Made by a program: the position numbers and the translations under genes. From contig JAWKMO010000007.1 in the NCBI GenBank assembly GCA_041392205.1, positions 62,001 through 126,000 of the forward strand: DNA of 64,000 nucleotides, in the 5' to 3' direction. The notes under the pieces were generated by a model, which worked only from the letters and a program-made list of their open reading frames with translations, was not told the DNA's origin and did not search any database. The DNA comes from Halomarinibacterium sp041392205 (lineage in GTDB: Bacteria > Bacteroidota > Bacteroidia > Flavobacteriales > Flavobacteriaceae). Below are positions 39,066 through 47,432 of the stretch, one piece after another (within the stretch, counting starts at the first letter, position 1; each line of letters starts with the position of its first letter).

Positions 39066-39186
39066 AAAATTCCCTATATTCTCAATAGTGCAAATATGAA
39101 ACTACCTATCGCAGAAAAGCGATAGGTGTTTTTATATTTTCATTCGTTTACAAAAGAGGATGTCTTTTGACACTCCTGAAAACACA

Positions 39187-39214
39187 AAAACCACACTTTT
39201 ATAGTGTGGTTTCT
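39187..39214 (-). terminator. Terminator of tRNA-Arg
   Basis: Inverted repeat AACCACAC / GTGTGGTT with a T-run on the minus-strand side, 10 bp beyond the tRNA 3' end. Confidence 0.6.
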
Positions 39215-39223
39215 TGCTTGTAG

Positions 39224-39297
39224 TGACCGCGGAGGGATTCAAACCCCCAACCCTCAGAGCCGAAATCTGATATTCTATTCAGTTGAACTACGCGGCC
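39224..39297 (-). tRNA. tRNA-Arg (anticodon UCG)
   Basis: 74 nt, folded by hand. Acceptor GGCCGCG/CGCGGTC (one G-U pair), D-stem GTTC/GAAT, anticodon stem TCAGA/TCTGA with the 7-nt loop TTTCGGC giving anticodon TCG, 5-nt variable loop, T-stem GGGGG/CCCTC with loop TTTGAAT, discriminator A. CCA is not encoded. It reads CGA and, by wobble, other CGN codons. Confidence 0.93.
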
Positions 39298-39320
39298 ATT
39301 GTTTTAATATTCGAAATACT

Positions 39321-39770
39321 TTAAGATAATTTGGCTTTTACTATAGTAGAAATGGTTTTGCCATCGGCTTTGCCTGCCAATTGGCTACTTGCCATTCCCA
39401 TCACTTTGCCCATATCGGCCATAGAATTAGCTCCGGTTTTAGCAATAATTTCGCTAATAACCTGTGCTATTTCAGCTTCACTTAATTGTTTTGGTAAAAA
39501 TTGTTCAATTATAGCAGCTTGCGCTAATTCTGGTTCTGCCAAGTCTTTTCTGCCTTGTTGTGTAAAAATAGCAGCACTATCTTTGCGTTGTTTTACTAGT
39601 TTTTGTAATAATTTTATTTCTTCAGTTTCGGCCAATTCTTCTTTGGCACCACTTTCAGTTTGTGCTAATAACAAGGCCGATTTTACCGCACGGAGTGACT
39701 CTAGAGCGATTGTATTTTTCTCTTTCATAGCCGTTTTAAGGGCCTCCATTATTTTTGTCTGTAAACTCAT
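39321..39770 (-). CDS. GatB/YqeY domain protein
   Basis: 149 residues, the usual length for a stand-alone YqeY. It begins MSLQTKIMEALKTAMKEKN and contains ALESLRAVKSALL, the charged QKLVKQRKDSAAIF helix and the C-terminal three-helix part found at the end of GatB (MADMGKVMGMASSQLAGKADG, in part). Family knowledge: related to the tail domain of the tRNA amidotransferase GatB; the function of free YqeY is not settled. In many Flavobacteria this gene lies next to ftsZ; here a 15.6-kb island separates them. Confidence 0.93.
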   Translation of the reverse strand: MSLQTKIMEALKTAMKEKNTIALESLRAVKSALLLAQTESGAKEELAETEEIKLLQKLVKQRKDSAAIFTQQGRKDLAEPELAQAAIIEQFLPKQLSEAEIAQVISEIIAKTGANSMADMGKVMGMASSQLAGKADGKTISTIVKAKLS

Positions 39771-39894
39771 GGACTGTTCTTTTCAGTTTGCAAAGATATA
39801 TAAATTCAATTTGAAAGTAAACGAATACACCAGCAACCTTTTTTCTGAAAAAGAAAGTTTCTATTTTTACACTTCAAAATTAAAAAATTGCAAA

Positions 39895-40425
39895 ATGAGC
39901 CAACTACTTGCCATAGGGTCCCGAATCAATCACCCTGAATTTGGAAAAGGAGTAATAACCAATGTAGATTCTAAAATGTATTGGGTAACTTTCATGGAAA
40001 ACGGACTGGAAACCCTTCCGCGAGACGATGATTTTGAAGTCATTGAAGCATGTGAAGACGAACTAGATACCGTAAGTTTTTATGAAGTGGAAAAAACCTT
40101 ACGAGATATACTTAAAAAATGGAGTGATGTAAGTGAAATTGTTCCTATTGCCGATAAATACAAAGGAGGCACGTTGATTCTTCAACCCAGCGATTCTAAT
40201 TTGGCGAATAAAGAAATCCCAATCGATACTTTTTTTCATAAAATAGTGATGCTTAGAGATAGGCTTCGTGTTATGGAACAAAAGATTAATTCTAGTAATA
40301 ATCTGGACGACCAAGAAAAAATTGACCTTCAGCAATACATAACACGTTGTTACGGAAGCCTTACCACATTTAATGTACTTTTTAAAAATAATTCGCAACA
40401 TTTTAAAGGAGAGAGTTCCAAGTAA
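39895..40425 (+). CDS. Conserved flavobacterial protein of unknown function
   Basis: 176 residues from the ATG at 39895. The open frame extends far upstream but only as an antisense shadow of yqeY, so the longer version is rejected. The N-terminus (LAIGSRINHPEFGKGVITNV, YWVTFMENG) looks like a small SH3/Tudor-like barrel of the CarD/UvrD C-terminal kind. The rest is helical with heptads (about 120-155). No signal peptide. I know no function for this family; a nucleic-acid or protein-binding role is only a guess from the barrel. Confidence 0.75.
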   Translation: MSQLLAIGSRINHPEFGKGVITNVDSKMYWVTFMENGLETLPRDDDFEVIEACEDELDTVSFYEVEKTLRDILKKWSDVSEIVPIADKYKGGTLILQPSDSNLANKEIPIDTFFHKIVMLRDRLRVMEQKINSSNNLDDQEKIDLQQYITRCYGSLTTFNVLFKNNSQHFKGESSK

Positions 40426-40503
40426 TAAAGCAAGGTTCTATACGTTTTAAACAGATTAACAGGGTTTTACAAATATGTAGTACCTTTCGTATCCCAAATC
40501 TGT

Positions 40504-41340
40504 ATGATGCTACTATTACAACCCGATGAAAACGCTACTTGGCTAGCACCTTATGCATACACTATTGTATTATTAGGGTTTTGTTTTTTTCTATTTCGGG
40601 TTTTTGAAAATTGGTATGCCGCAAAATATGATCGTCCTTTTTACCGGCATTATTTTGTTTTCAGAAAATTGGCACACAGTCAGGTAGCAGTTTTAAAAAA
40701 TGAATTTCACTTTTATAAGCTGCTTACACGTAGGGAAAAAAGACAGTTTCAACATCGAGTAGCTACTTTTTTAAGCGAAAAAAAGTTTGTTGGCAGGGAC
40801 GGACTTGTCATTACAGGTCGTATTAAAACACTTATAGCCGCTGTGGGTTGTATGGTTTCCTTTGGAAGAAAAAATTATGAATACAACCTCATACACTATA
40901 TCATTGTATATCCAGATGAGTTTTTTAGCAAATTAAACGATCATTATCACAAAGGTGAATTTAACCCAAGAGAAAGAGCTTTAGTGTTATCTTGGAAACA
41001 TTTTGAAGAAGGCTATCAAATCACCAACGACAACCTTAATTTGGGCATCCATGAATTTATGCATGCTATGCAATTGGAGTCTAAAAATAGTTCAGACATA
41101 GATTCTAGCCGATTTTCGAAGCAATTTCAGAATATTTTACAACGTCTAACGGAGCAAGAAGTTAAAGATAAACTGGATGAAACCCGTTTTTTTAGAGAAT
41201 ATGCTTTTACCAATCAATATGAGTTTATGGCAGTTTTAGCCGAATATTTTTTTGAATCCCCTAAAGAGTTTAAAACTCATTTCCCCGAAATTTACGAAGC
41301 CACCAAAAAATTGCTCAATTTTAGGTTTGCTGGATATTAA
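40504..41340 (+). CDS. Zinc-dependent peptidase, MtfA-like (M90-type)
   Basis: 278 residues. One N-terminal membrane span (about 14-32) precedes a soluble domain with the HExxH zinc motif HEFMHAMQLE (about 181-190) and a downstream Glu in AVLAEYFFESP (about 247-257), as in MtfA/M90 metallopeptidases. The RREKRQFQHRVATFL segment near residue 78 is also typical. E. coli MtfA controls the glucose-PTS repressor Mlc, but in Bacteroidota the target is unknown. Membrane tethering is predicted from the N-terminus. A terminator follows the stop. Confidence 0.85.
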   Translation: MMLLLQPDENATWLAPYAYTIVLLGFCFFLFRVFENWYAAKYDRPFYRHYFVFRKLAHSQVAVLKNEFHFYKLLTRREKRQFQHRVATFLSEKKFVGRDGLVITGRIKTLIAAVGCMVSFGRKNYEYNLIHYIIVYPDEFFSKLNDHYHKGEFNPRERALVLSWKHFEEGYQITNDNLNLGIHEFMHAMQLESKNSSDIDSSRFSKQFQNILQRLTEQEVKDKLDETRFFREYAFTNQYEFMAVLAEYFFESPKEFKTHFPEIYEATKKLLNFRFAGY

Positions 41341-41342
41341 GA

Positions 41343-41375
41343 AAAAAGCCCAATTTATAAAAATCGGGCCTTTTA
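41343..41375. terminator. Terminator between convergent genes
   Basis: AAAAGCCC...GGGCCTTTT with a 15-base loop and T-run, directly after the peptidase gene and just before the end of the convergent type IX cargo gene, so probably bidirectional. Confidence 0.55.
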
Positions 41376-41395
41376 TTATCTACATTGGGTCTTCC

Positions 41396-42529
41396 TTATT
41401 TTTTCACAATTATTTTCTGAACATATTGAGTAGTATTTACTTTGGCCACTAAGACATAAACTCCTTCAGTTAAAAAATCTGCATTCCATTGTTCTTGAAG
41501 CAAAGAAACCGAAGCTACTTTTTGCCCCATGAGGGTAAATACCTCTAGACTATCTAAAGATTTTGTTTCTGTAGTATTTAATAGAAATAAGGAGCCTATA
41601 GTGGGGGTTACCAATAACTTATTTTTTTTAAAATCTTTTACCGCTAGGGAAGCATCTCTTATCACTACAGCATTGGGCTGTATTAATCCTCCTAAACCAC
41701 TAGAAACAATAGTGCCAACAAAGGTGCCATTAGGAGCAAATTCATCTATTTGAGCAGATCCGCCATTACCAACAACATAATTTGAACTTACAGGATGTGT
41801 TGTAATTCCTTCGGGTTGGGTTACTGCTGTGGTAAAAGTTTCCATAAAGACTCCCGAAGCGTTAAAGCGTTTTATATTTCCACCATTCCAATTTAGCACT
41901 AATAGGGTTCCCCCTTGTTCAATCATGACATTGGTAGGGCCAGACAGTTCGGTATTTATTAAAACGCCTTGTGAGATTCCAGCACTGTCAAACTTAGTAA
42001 CAGTATTTCCACCGTAAGATCCTACATACATATTGCCTGCACCGTCAAAATCCAGACCAACACTTCGCGGAACCCCGATATCGGTATATTCCCCTAGAGG
42101 AGTTCCGTCCTGTTCAAAGCGCAATACTTTATTATCTGTAGTACTCCATTGCACGACATAAATTTTTTCATCGGGACCAATTTTCATTCGGGTAGGTCCT
42201 CCTGCAACGGCTGCAAAGTCTCCAAGGTAATCGCCGTTATTAGCATCATGTATGGTAATTTTATTTCCTATTAGGCAAGAAACTAAAACAATGCCTTGAT
42301 TTTCTAAAAAAAGGATGTCCTGCGGCCAACCTATATTATTTGTAATAAAAGTATCACTAGAGATAAAAGTTTGGGGGTTACTACCATCTAAATCATAACG
42401 TAAAATTTGTGATGTGGAAATAGTAAAGTTTCCTGCATCGCTCACATAAATATAATGCGATGGTTGGCCCAGACTTGTTACGCTTACTGTAAGCATAATT
42501 ACTGAAAAGATACACTGAAGTGTTTTCAT
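41396..42529 (-). CDS. Secreted beta-propeller protein with type IX sorting domain
   Basis: 377 residues from the ATG at 42529; the frame is open further but the signal peptide starts at MKTLQCIFSVIMLTVSV. The body is a repeat of NHL/SMP-30-like propeller blades (SHYIYVSDAGNF, GPDEKIYVVQWS, GAGNMYVGSYGG, GGTLLVLNWNGG). The last 70-80 residues are a type A C-terminal domain (LEVFTLMGQKVASV, EGVYVLVAKV, YVQKIIVKK) that directs export through the type IX system and surface anchoring. The ligand is unknown. It lies downstream of an AraC-type regulator gene on the same strand, which may control it. Confidence 0.88.
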   Translation of the reverse strand: MKTLQCIFSVIMLTVSVTSLGQPSHYIYVSDAGNFTISTSQILRYDLDGSNPQTFISSDTFITNNIGWPQDILFLENQGIVLVSCLIGNKITIHDANNGDYLGDFAAVAGGPTRMKIGPDEKIYVVQWSTTDNKVLRFEQDGTPLGEYTDIGVPRSVGLDFDGAGNMYVGSYGGNTVTKFDSAGISQGVLINTELSGPTNVMIEQGGTLLVLNWNGGNIKRFNASGVFMETFTTAVTQPEGITTHPVSSNYVVGNGGSAQIDEFAPNGTFVGTIVSSGLGGLIQPNAVVIRDASLAVKDFKKNKLLVTPTIGSLFLLNTTETKSLDSLEVFTLMGQKVASVSLLQEQWNADFLTEGVYVLVAKVNTTQYVQKIIVKK

Positions 42530-42622
42530 AGTTTGTTTTTTTAAAATTTCTGAAAACGAATTTCTTATTTTTAAAAATAGAGTAAGTTCAGATTTATAAT
42601 AATGGACTCTTTTTTTTATCAA

Positions 42623-43723
42623 TTAAGAGGATAGTGTGGCATCTTTAAATTGGGTAGGGGTACAATTAAATTCTTTTTTAAAGGCACTGTAAAAGGTTGC
42701 TTTGTTGTTAAACCCTACATCAAAATAGATGCTTTTTATACTATAGTCTGGATTTTCTAAAAGTAATTTTTTAGCTTCTTGAAGACGATAATCATTAATA
42801 AATTGATTGAAATTTTTTCCCGATTTTTTATTGATAACCTTTGAAAGTAAATGGGTTGAAAAACCCAGAGAGTCGGCTAAATTTACTAGTCGTAGTTCAT
42901 TGTCTATAAAAGGTTTTTCGGTTTCCATATAATGGGTTAACTTAAAGTAAAGCTCATTCATGAGGGTTTCTTCAAAAGAAGCATCGGCATGTTCAGAAGG
43001 CAAAAAAAGTTCCGAAAAAAATTCACCATCAAATACTTTAGGTTGCTTAATAACAAAAAACCCCATGGTATAAATAGTGATACTCATCGTGATGGAAATC
43101 ATATAATCCCATTGATTATTAAAGAATGGGAATTGTACCAAGACATAATAGGAAAGGTACGCGAAAGTAAAAGTGGTGAGCAATATCAACAGAATAACAC
43201 TCCATCGTTTTCTTAGTTTTTCGAATAGATTAGTTGCTTTTTTTCGCTTAAAAAGAGACCAACATAAAAAAATATAAATGGTTAAATGGATGACAATAAA
43301 CCACGGGTTAGTTGAAAACCACATCCAAGGCACAGTAACTTGAGTATTGGGCAGATAGTTAATGAGCCATGCAAAATAGCTAACAAAGACCAAGAAGGCA
43401 GGTAAAAAATGCAACGTATAATTAAAGGAAACCTCTTTTTTGAATAAATGCAAAAAGTATAGATACAAAAGGGGGCCAATAGTATAATAGCATAGATGCG
43501 GAAGCATTCCCAGATAGGGAAAAACCAGCATATACTTTGTCCAATACAATACATATTGAAATAAGATGATTGAAAAAGCTAAAATTAAAAATGCAATGGG
43601 AAGACTCTTTCTGTTTTTAGATAACAACAAGGAAAAAAATAAAAACACCCCCATGGCTACTGCCAAAATAAATAGCGAAGTCCAAGAGTCGAAGGAGGGA
43701 GTAGGAGTTTCTTGCATTTTCAA
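42623..43723 (-). CDS. Membrane-anchored AraC-family transcriptional regulator
   Basis: 366 residues. About seven membrane spans (13-235) are followed by a C-terminal AraC/XylS DNA-binding domain (about 265-366) with two HTHs (LADSLGFSTHLLSKVINKKSG and SIKSIYFDVGFNNKATFYSAF, abbreviated here). This membrane-AraC class is common in Flavobacteria; the signals sensed are mostly unknown. An alternative start is Met3. The gene is about 90 bp upstream of the propeller gene and on the same strand, so regulation of that gene is plausible. Confidence 0.9.
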   Translation of the reverse strand: MKMQETPTPSFDSWTSLFILAVAMGVFLFFSLLLSKNRKSLPIAFLILAFSIILFQYVLYWTKYMLVFPYLGMLPHLCYYTIGPLLYLYFLHLFKKEVSFNYTLHFLPAFLVFVSYFAWLINYLPNTQVTVPWMWFSTNPWFIVIHLTIYIFLCWSLFKRKKATNLFEKLRKRWSVILLILLTTFTFAYLSYYVLVQFPFFNNQWDYMISITMSITIYTMGFFVIKQPKVFDGEFFSELFLPSEHADASFEETLMNELYFKLTHYMETEKPFIDNELRLVNLADSLGFSTHLLSKVINKKSGKNFNQFINDYRLQEAKKLLLENPDYSIKSIYFDVGFNNKATFYSAFKKEFNCTPTQFKDATLSS

Positions 43724-43785
43724 AAAATAGTTTGAAAATTACAATAAAGCAACCAAACGAAGTATAAAATTATAATTATTGACCT

Positions 43786-44445
43786 TTATTGAGTCAGTTT
43801 TTTAAGACCTGTAATTGTTTCCGTAGGGTTTGGCGCACTAAATACATAACTACCCGCAACCAATACATCGGCTCCTGCTTCTTTAAGTTGTTTGGCGTTT
43901 TTGTTAGTAACCCCTCCGTCAATTTCAATTAAGGTGGAAGCTCCTTTTTCAGAAATTAATTTCTTTAAGGCATTTACTTTTTCGTAGGTATTCTCAATAA
44001 AACTTTGGCCGCCAAACCCTGGGTTTACACTCATCACACATACCAGATCCACATCTTGGATGATAGCTTCCAATAAATAAACTGGTGTATGAGGATTTAA
44101 GGCCACACCTGCTTTCATGCCTTCTGCTTTAATTGCTTGAAGCGTACGATGAAGATGCTTACACGCTTCATAATGTACCGTAAGGATATTGGCTCCTAAT
44201 TTTGCGAAAGTTGAAATATAACGATCCGGATCTATAATCATTAAATGAACGTCAATGGTTTTTTTGGCATGTTTTGAAATGGCTTGTAAAACAGGCATCC
44301 CAAAGGAAATGTTAGGCACAAACACTCCGTCCATAATATCTATATGAAACCAGTCTGCTTGGCTGTTGTTTACCATTTCAATATCACGTTGAAGGTTGGC
44401 AAAATCGGCAGCAAGGATGGAAGGTGCTATAAGAGTTACGCTCAT
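43786..44445 (-). CDS. rpe: Ribulose-phosphate 3-epimerase
   Basis: 219 residues from the ATG at 44445 (MSVTLIAPSILAADFANLQ, the family N-terminus); an in-frame ATG six codons upstream is less likely. TIM-barrel epimerase interconverting ribulose-5-P and xylulose-5-P in the pentose phosphate pathway. Metal-binding and catalytic motifs: HIDIMDGVFVPNISFG (about 34-49), VHLMI (about 66-70), VMSVNPGFGGQSF (about 137-149) and EIDGGV (about 174-179, catalytic Asp). Probably monocistronic. Confidence 0.95.
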   Translation of the reverse strand: MSVTLIAPSILAADFANLQRDIEMVNNSQADWFHIDIMDGVFVPNISFGMPVLQAISKHAKKTIDVHLMIIDPDRYISTFAKLGANILTVHYEACKHLHRTLQAIKAEGMKAGVALNPHTPVYLLEAIIQDVDLVCVMSVNPGFGGQSFIENTYEKVNALKKLISEKGASTLIEIDGGVTNKNAKQLKEAGADVLVAGSYVFSAPNPTETITGLKKLTQ

Positions 44446-44518
44446 TTCTGAAAGTTTTTTCAAAAGTAATAATTAGTATTGAGTATTGTGTAATGAGAAT
44501 TGAGAAATGCATAAAATG

Positions 44519-44548
44519 AAAAAACCTCCGGTAATCAGCCGGAGGTCA
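44519..44548 (-). terminator. rpoD terminator
   Basis: Strong inverted repeat ACCTCCGG / CCGGAGGT with a 6-8 base loop, then a T-run on the minus strand; about 75 bp after the rpoD stop. Confidence 0.75.
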
Positions 44549-44619
44549 TTCATCAATCAAAAAACGAACAGTCTTTATCTCCACCAAAGGAAACGTGTAC
44601 TGTTGTTACATTTATGGGA

Positions 44620-45483
44620 CTATCCCAAATAGGTTTTCAAGATTTTGCTTCTTGAAGTATGTTTTAGCCTTCTAATGGCTTTTTCTTTAATTTGTCTTAC
44701 ACGCTCACGGGTTAAATCGAAGGTTTCGCCTATTTCTTCCAAGGTCATAGGATGTTGATTTCCTAAACCAAAGTACAAACGAATAACATCTGCCTCACGA
44801 GGTGTAAGTGTTTCAAGTGCCCGTTCAATTTCGGTGCGTAACGATTCATGTAGAAGGACGCGGTCTGGGTTGGGAGATTCTCCACTACGCAAAACATCGT
44901 ATAGGTTACTGTCTTCTCCTTCAACTAGTGGCGCATCCATAGAAACGTGACGGCCCGAGTTTTTCATAGACTCTTTTACATCGTTAATGGTCATATCCAA
45001 CTCTTTTGCAATTTCTTCGGCAGAAGGTGGACGCTCGTGTGCTTGTTCTAAGAATGCATACGTTTTATTTATTTTGTTGATACTTCCAATTTTGTTGAGA
45101 GGAAGACGTACAATACGGGATTGTTCGGCCAAAGCCTGTAAAATAGACTGGCGTATCCACCATACAGCATACGAAATAAACTTAAATCCGCGGGTTTCGT
45201 CAAAACGTTGTGCAGCTTTAATAAGCCCTAGGTTTCCTTCGTTAATTAAATCGGGAAGGGTTAAACCTTGATTTTGGTATTGTTTTGCTACCGAAACTAC
45301 GAAACGAAGGTTGGCTTTGGTCAACTTTTCCAAAGCGCGTTGGTCACCCGCTTTAATGCGTTGTGCCAATTCTACTTCTTCGTCTGCGGTAATTAAGTCA
45401 ACTTTTCCAATTTCTTGTAGATACTTGTCAAGGGAAGCAGTTTCTCTGTTGGTAACCTGCTTGGTAATTTTAAGTTGTCTCAT
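44620..45483 (-). CDS. rpoD: Primary RNA polymerase sigma factor RpoD/SigA (Bacteroidota type)
   Basis: 287 residues, the short Bacteroidota form without region 1.1. Region 1.2 (SLDKYLQEIG), region 2 (RFVVSVAKQYQNQGLTL, KFISYAVWWIRQSI), region 3 (RPPSAEEIAKELD) and region 4 with the HTH (MTLEEIGETFDLTRERVRQI) are all present. It directs recognition of TAnnTTTG -7 promoters, which are plentiful in this window. A strong terminator follows. Confidence 0.97.
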   Translation of the reverse strand: MRQLKITKQVTNRETASLDKYLQEIGKVDLITADEEVELAQRIKAGDQRALEKLTKANLRFVVSVAKQYQNQGLTLPDLINEGNLGLIKAAQRFDETRGFKFISYAVWWIRQSILQALAEQSRIVRLPLNKIGSINKINKTYAFLEQAHERPPSAEEIAKELDMTINDVKESMKNSGRHVSMDAPLVEGEDSNLYDVLRSGESPNPDRVLLHESLRTEIERALETLTPREADVIRLYFGLGNQHPMTLEEIGETFDLTRERVRQIKEKAIRRLKHTSRSKILKTYLG

Positions 45484-45573
45484 TAAGGGGTTCTCCTTTG
45501 TTTAGGTTAAAAAATTTCCTTTCGTAATGGGTTATACGTAAAAGAGGAATGAAATGTTACAAAGGTTTGATAT

Positions 45574-46218
45574 TTATTTAAAAGTAAATACTTCTGAATT
45601 AATTTCTTTTACTTCCAGTTTAGTAGCTGTAAACGACATTATATAACCCTCTATTTCATACGAAAATTTTAAATAAGGTCTTTGCGAGATTTTAAAGAAG
45701 TCTCTTAAATAGAAATGTGTATATTTTGTATATCTGTCAGGATTAATAATTGGGCTGCCTTCTGAAAAACAATAGGTAAAGTTAACAGGTTCTTTATACT
45801 CATCTATTGCTTTATAAATATAACAGTCACATTCCTTACCAAGGATTTTTTGATTTTTTTGTTTTTCAAAAGTCAATAATTCAGAAAGTTCTTTAGTAAT
45901 ATTTGTAGAATCTATTTTACTTTTCAGTGTATAGGTGCTATATAGATGGTCTTTAGCTACAAAATAATAATCAGCATCTGCCTCTGTAGTAATATTATGG
46001 CTATTGCGATATTTTATTTTAAAATCTCCATTACGTGAGTAGTACATTTCTGCACGGTCTCCATAAATATCTTTTAGCATTTTTTCTGAGATGCCGGAAG
46101 ATGAGTCTACAATGGTATATTCAATAGAAAACTGAATAACACCCTCAAAAGAATCTTGAGCATAAAGTTTTATGGAAGTTATTACAAAAACCAAAAATGG
46201 AAGGAGTATTTTTTTCAT
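45574..46218 (-). CDS. Secreted protein of unknown function
   Basis: 214 residues. Signal peptide (about 1-20, cleavage after KLYAQ), then a beta-rich domain starting FEGVIQFSIEYT. The segments KMLKDIYGDRAEMYYSRNGDFKIKY (part) and LLTFEKQKNQKILGKECDCYIYK recall DUF4412/GLPGLI-like periplasmic proteins, but I cannot assign a family firmly. Two nearby Cys (about 125 and 127) are adjacent to one Asp, perhaps a disulfide or metal site. A terminator separates it from the sigma/anti-sigma genes upstream, so it is probably transcribed separately. Confidence 0.65.
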   Translation of the reverse strand: MKKILLPFLVFVITSIKLYAQDSFEGVIQFSIEYTIVDSSSGISEKMLKDIYGDRAEMYYSRNGDFKIKYRNSHNITTEADADYYFVAKDHLYSTYTLKSKIDSTNITKELSELLTFEKQKNQKILGKECDCYIYKAIDEYKEPVNFTYCFSEGSPIINPDRYTKYTHFYLRDFFKISQRPYLKFSYEIEGYIMSFTATKLEVKEINSEVFTFK

Positions 46219-46241
46219 CTTAGAAAGATAAAAAAAACATT

Positions 46242-46275
46242 AAAAAAAGCCTCTTGGTAATAAGAGGCTTTTTTA
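46242..46275 (-). terminator. Terminator after the sigma-factor operon
   Basis: AAAAAGCCTCTT / AAGAGGCTTTTT with a 6-base loop; poly-T on the minus strand. It sits between the membrane protein gene and the secreted protein gene. Confidence 0.75.
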
Positions 46276-46288
46276 AACAAAACAAAAG

Positions 46289-46882
46289 CTACTTTTCTTT
46301 TTCAATAGAATCGTTTAGTATTGGATTACTTTTAAGAATGCTGTCTATAATTTTTGGGTTGCTAAATTCTATGGTTTTTTTGGTAACACCGTTATAGTAA
46401 TAATATGTTGTAGTTTTTTTATCGTTGTCTTCAGTCCAAAATGTATTGTCTTTTAACTTGCGTTGTATCTCTTTTATTTTTTTTCTTTCAGAATCACTTG
46501 TAGAAAGTTTTTCTGGATATAGTGTGTCGCTTTTGTTTTCTTCAGAATTGGTAATCGAGTCATTTTTTATTGTTTTAAGTGCTTCTTCAATTTCTGAAAC
46601 AGGAGTGCTTTCTTCTACATTTTTAGTGATAGACTCAGTGGTTTTTAAGGTTATATTTTCAGTTTCTGTAGTATTTGTTTTAGCTATTTTAAAAACCCAT
46701 ACATAAAGCAATAACAGGGAAGCGCCGCCTACTGTCCAAAAAAAGAAGAATTTTTTGCGTTTTTTCTTTTTCTTTTTATCTAGGGCATTTTCCAGAGTGT
46801 CCCACGAATCCTCACTAGGTGTGGGGTGCAGCGATTTTAATTTCTCTTGAAGGAGGTTGCCAATGTCTTCTTTACGTTTCAT
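46289..46882 (-). CDS. Membrane protein, probable anti-sigma factor partner of the adjacent ECF sigma
   Basis: 197 residues. A cytoplasmic N-terminus (MKRKEDIGNLLQEKLKSLHP, then PSEDSWDTLENALDKKKKKKRK) precedes one membrane span (about 46-62, FFFWTVGGASLLLLYVWVF), with a Thr/Glu/Asn-rich extracytoplasmic part. It overlaps the sigma gene by 11 bp. This layout is typical of Bacteroidota anti-sigma proteins, but no zinc-binding HxxxCxxC motif is present, so the function is inferred from context and topology only. Confidence 0.65.
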   Translation of the reverse strand: MKRKEDIGNLLQEKLKSLHPTPSEDSWDTLENALDKKKKKKRKKFFFFWTVGGASLLLLYVWVFKIAKTNTTETENITLKTTESITKNVEESTPVSEIEEALKTIKNDSITNSEENKSDTLYPEKLSTSDSERKKIKEIQRKLKDNTFWTEDNDKKTTTYYYYNGVTKKTIEFSNPKIIDSILKSNPILNDSIEKEK

Positions 46883-47423
46883 ACAAATTTAGGTTTGGGT
46901 AGACCTCTTTTCTGAAATCTATTACTTTTTGTTTAAGTTGTAGTTTTGCTCTGTGATAATTTGATTTTGATGTATTTTCTGAAATGCCTAATATTTTTGA
47001 AATCTCTTTATGTGAATAATTGTCCAACTGATAGAGATTAAAAACCAATCTATATTGGTCTGGTAATTCTTGAACAAACCTAAGTAACACATCTAACGGA
47101 ATGTCTATAAAATTTGAATCTATGGTGGTGTCTTCACCATTATTATTAATCGTTTCTAGAGGGAACTCTTTTTGGTTTTTATAGCGGTCTATCGCCTTGT
47201 TAATGGTAATGCGTTTCATCCAACCTTCAAATGAACCAGTGCCTTTGTATGCTTTTATTTTTTCGAAAATAGTCATAAATGCATCGTGTAAATTGTCTTG
47301 AGCGTCTGCTTTGTTTCGGCAATATTTAAGTGAAAGAAGGTAAAGAGAGTCCTTGTACTTTGAAAAAAGTACGCTTTGGGCATTTCGATCGTTTTTTTGA
47401 CACCTCTTTATGAGTTCCTCCAT
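46872..47423 (-). CDS. ECF-type RNA polymerase sigma factor
   Basis: 183 residues. Sigma region 2 (about 10-85: LYLLSLKYCRNKADAQDNLHDAFMTIFE in part, GSFEGWMKRITINKAIDRYK) and region 4 (about 110-165: LPDQYRLVFNLYQLDNYSHKEIS, ILGISENTSKSNYHRAK) with no region 3, the ECF plan. It is the middle gene of a three-gene operon: lipoprotein, sigma, membrane protein. It follows the lipoprotein by 9 bp and overlaps the membrane protein gene by 11 bp, so stoichiometric expression with a membrane regulator is likely. Confidence 0.9.
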   Translation of the reverse strand: MEELIKRCQKNDRNAQSVLFSKYKDSLYLLSLKYCRNKADAQDNLHDAFMTIFEKIKAYKGTGSFEGWMKRITINKAIDRYKNQKEFPLETINNNGEDTTIDSNFIDIPLDVLLRFVQELPDQYRLVFNLYQLDNYSHKEISKILGISENTSKSNYHRAKLQLKQKVIDFRKEVYPNLNLYET

Positions 47424-47432
47424 AAAAGTAAT

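Larger units (their letters stand above)
38899..39223. other. Non-coding spacer between repeat gene 3 and tRNA-Arg
   Basis: Contains no gene. It holds three hairpins and the 17-bp tRNA-end copy, listed separately. One further hairpin, ACCTATCGC...GCGATAGGT followed by T-rich sequence (about 39103-39126), could terminate in the rightward direction. Confidence 0.5.

Noticed and set aside
39331..40425. A 364-residue protein starting opposite yqeY
   Set aside because: The first 188 codons are the antisense of yqeY; the conserved part starts at the ATG at 39895.
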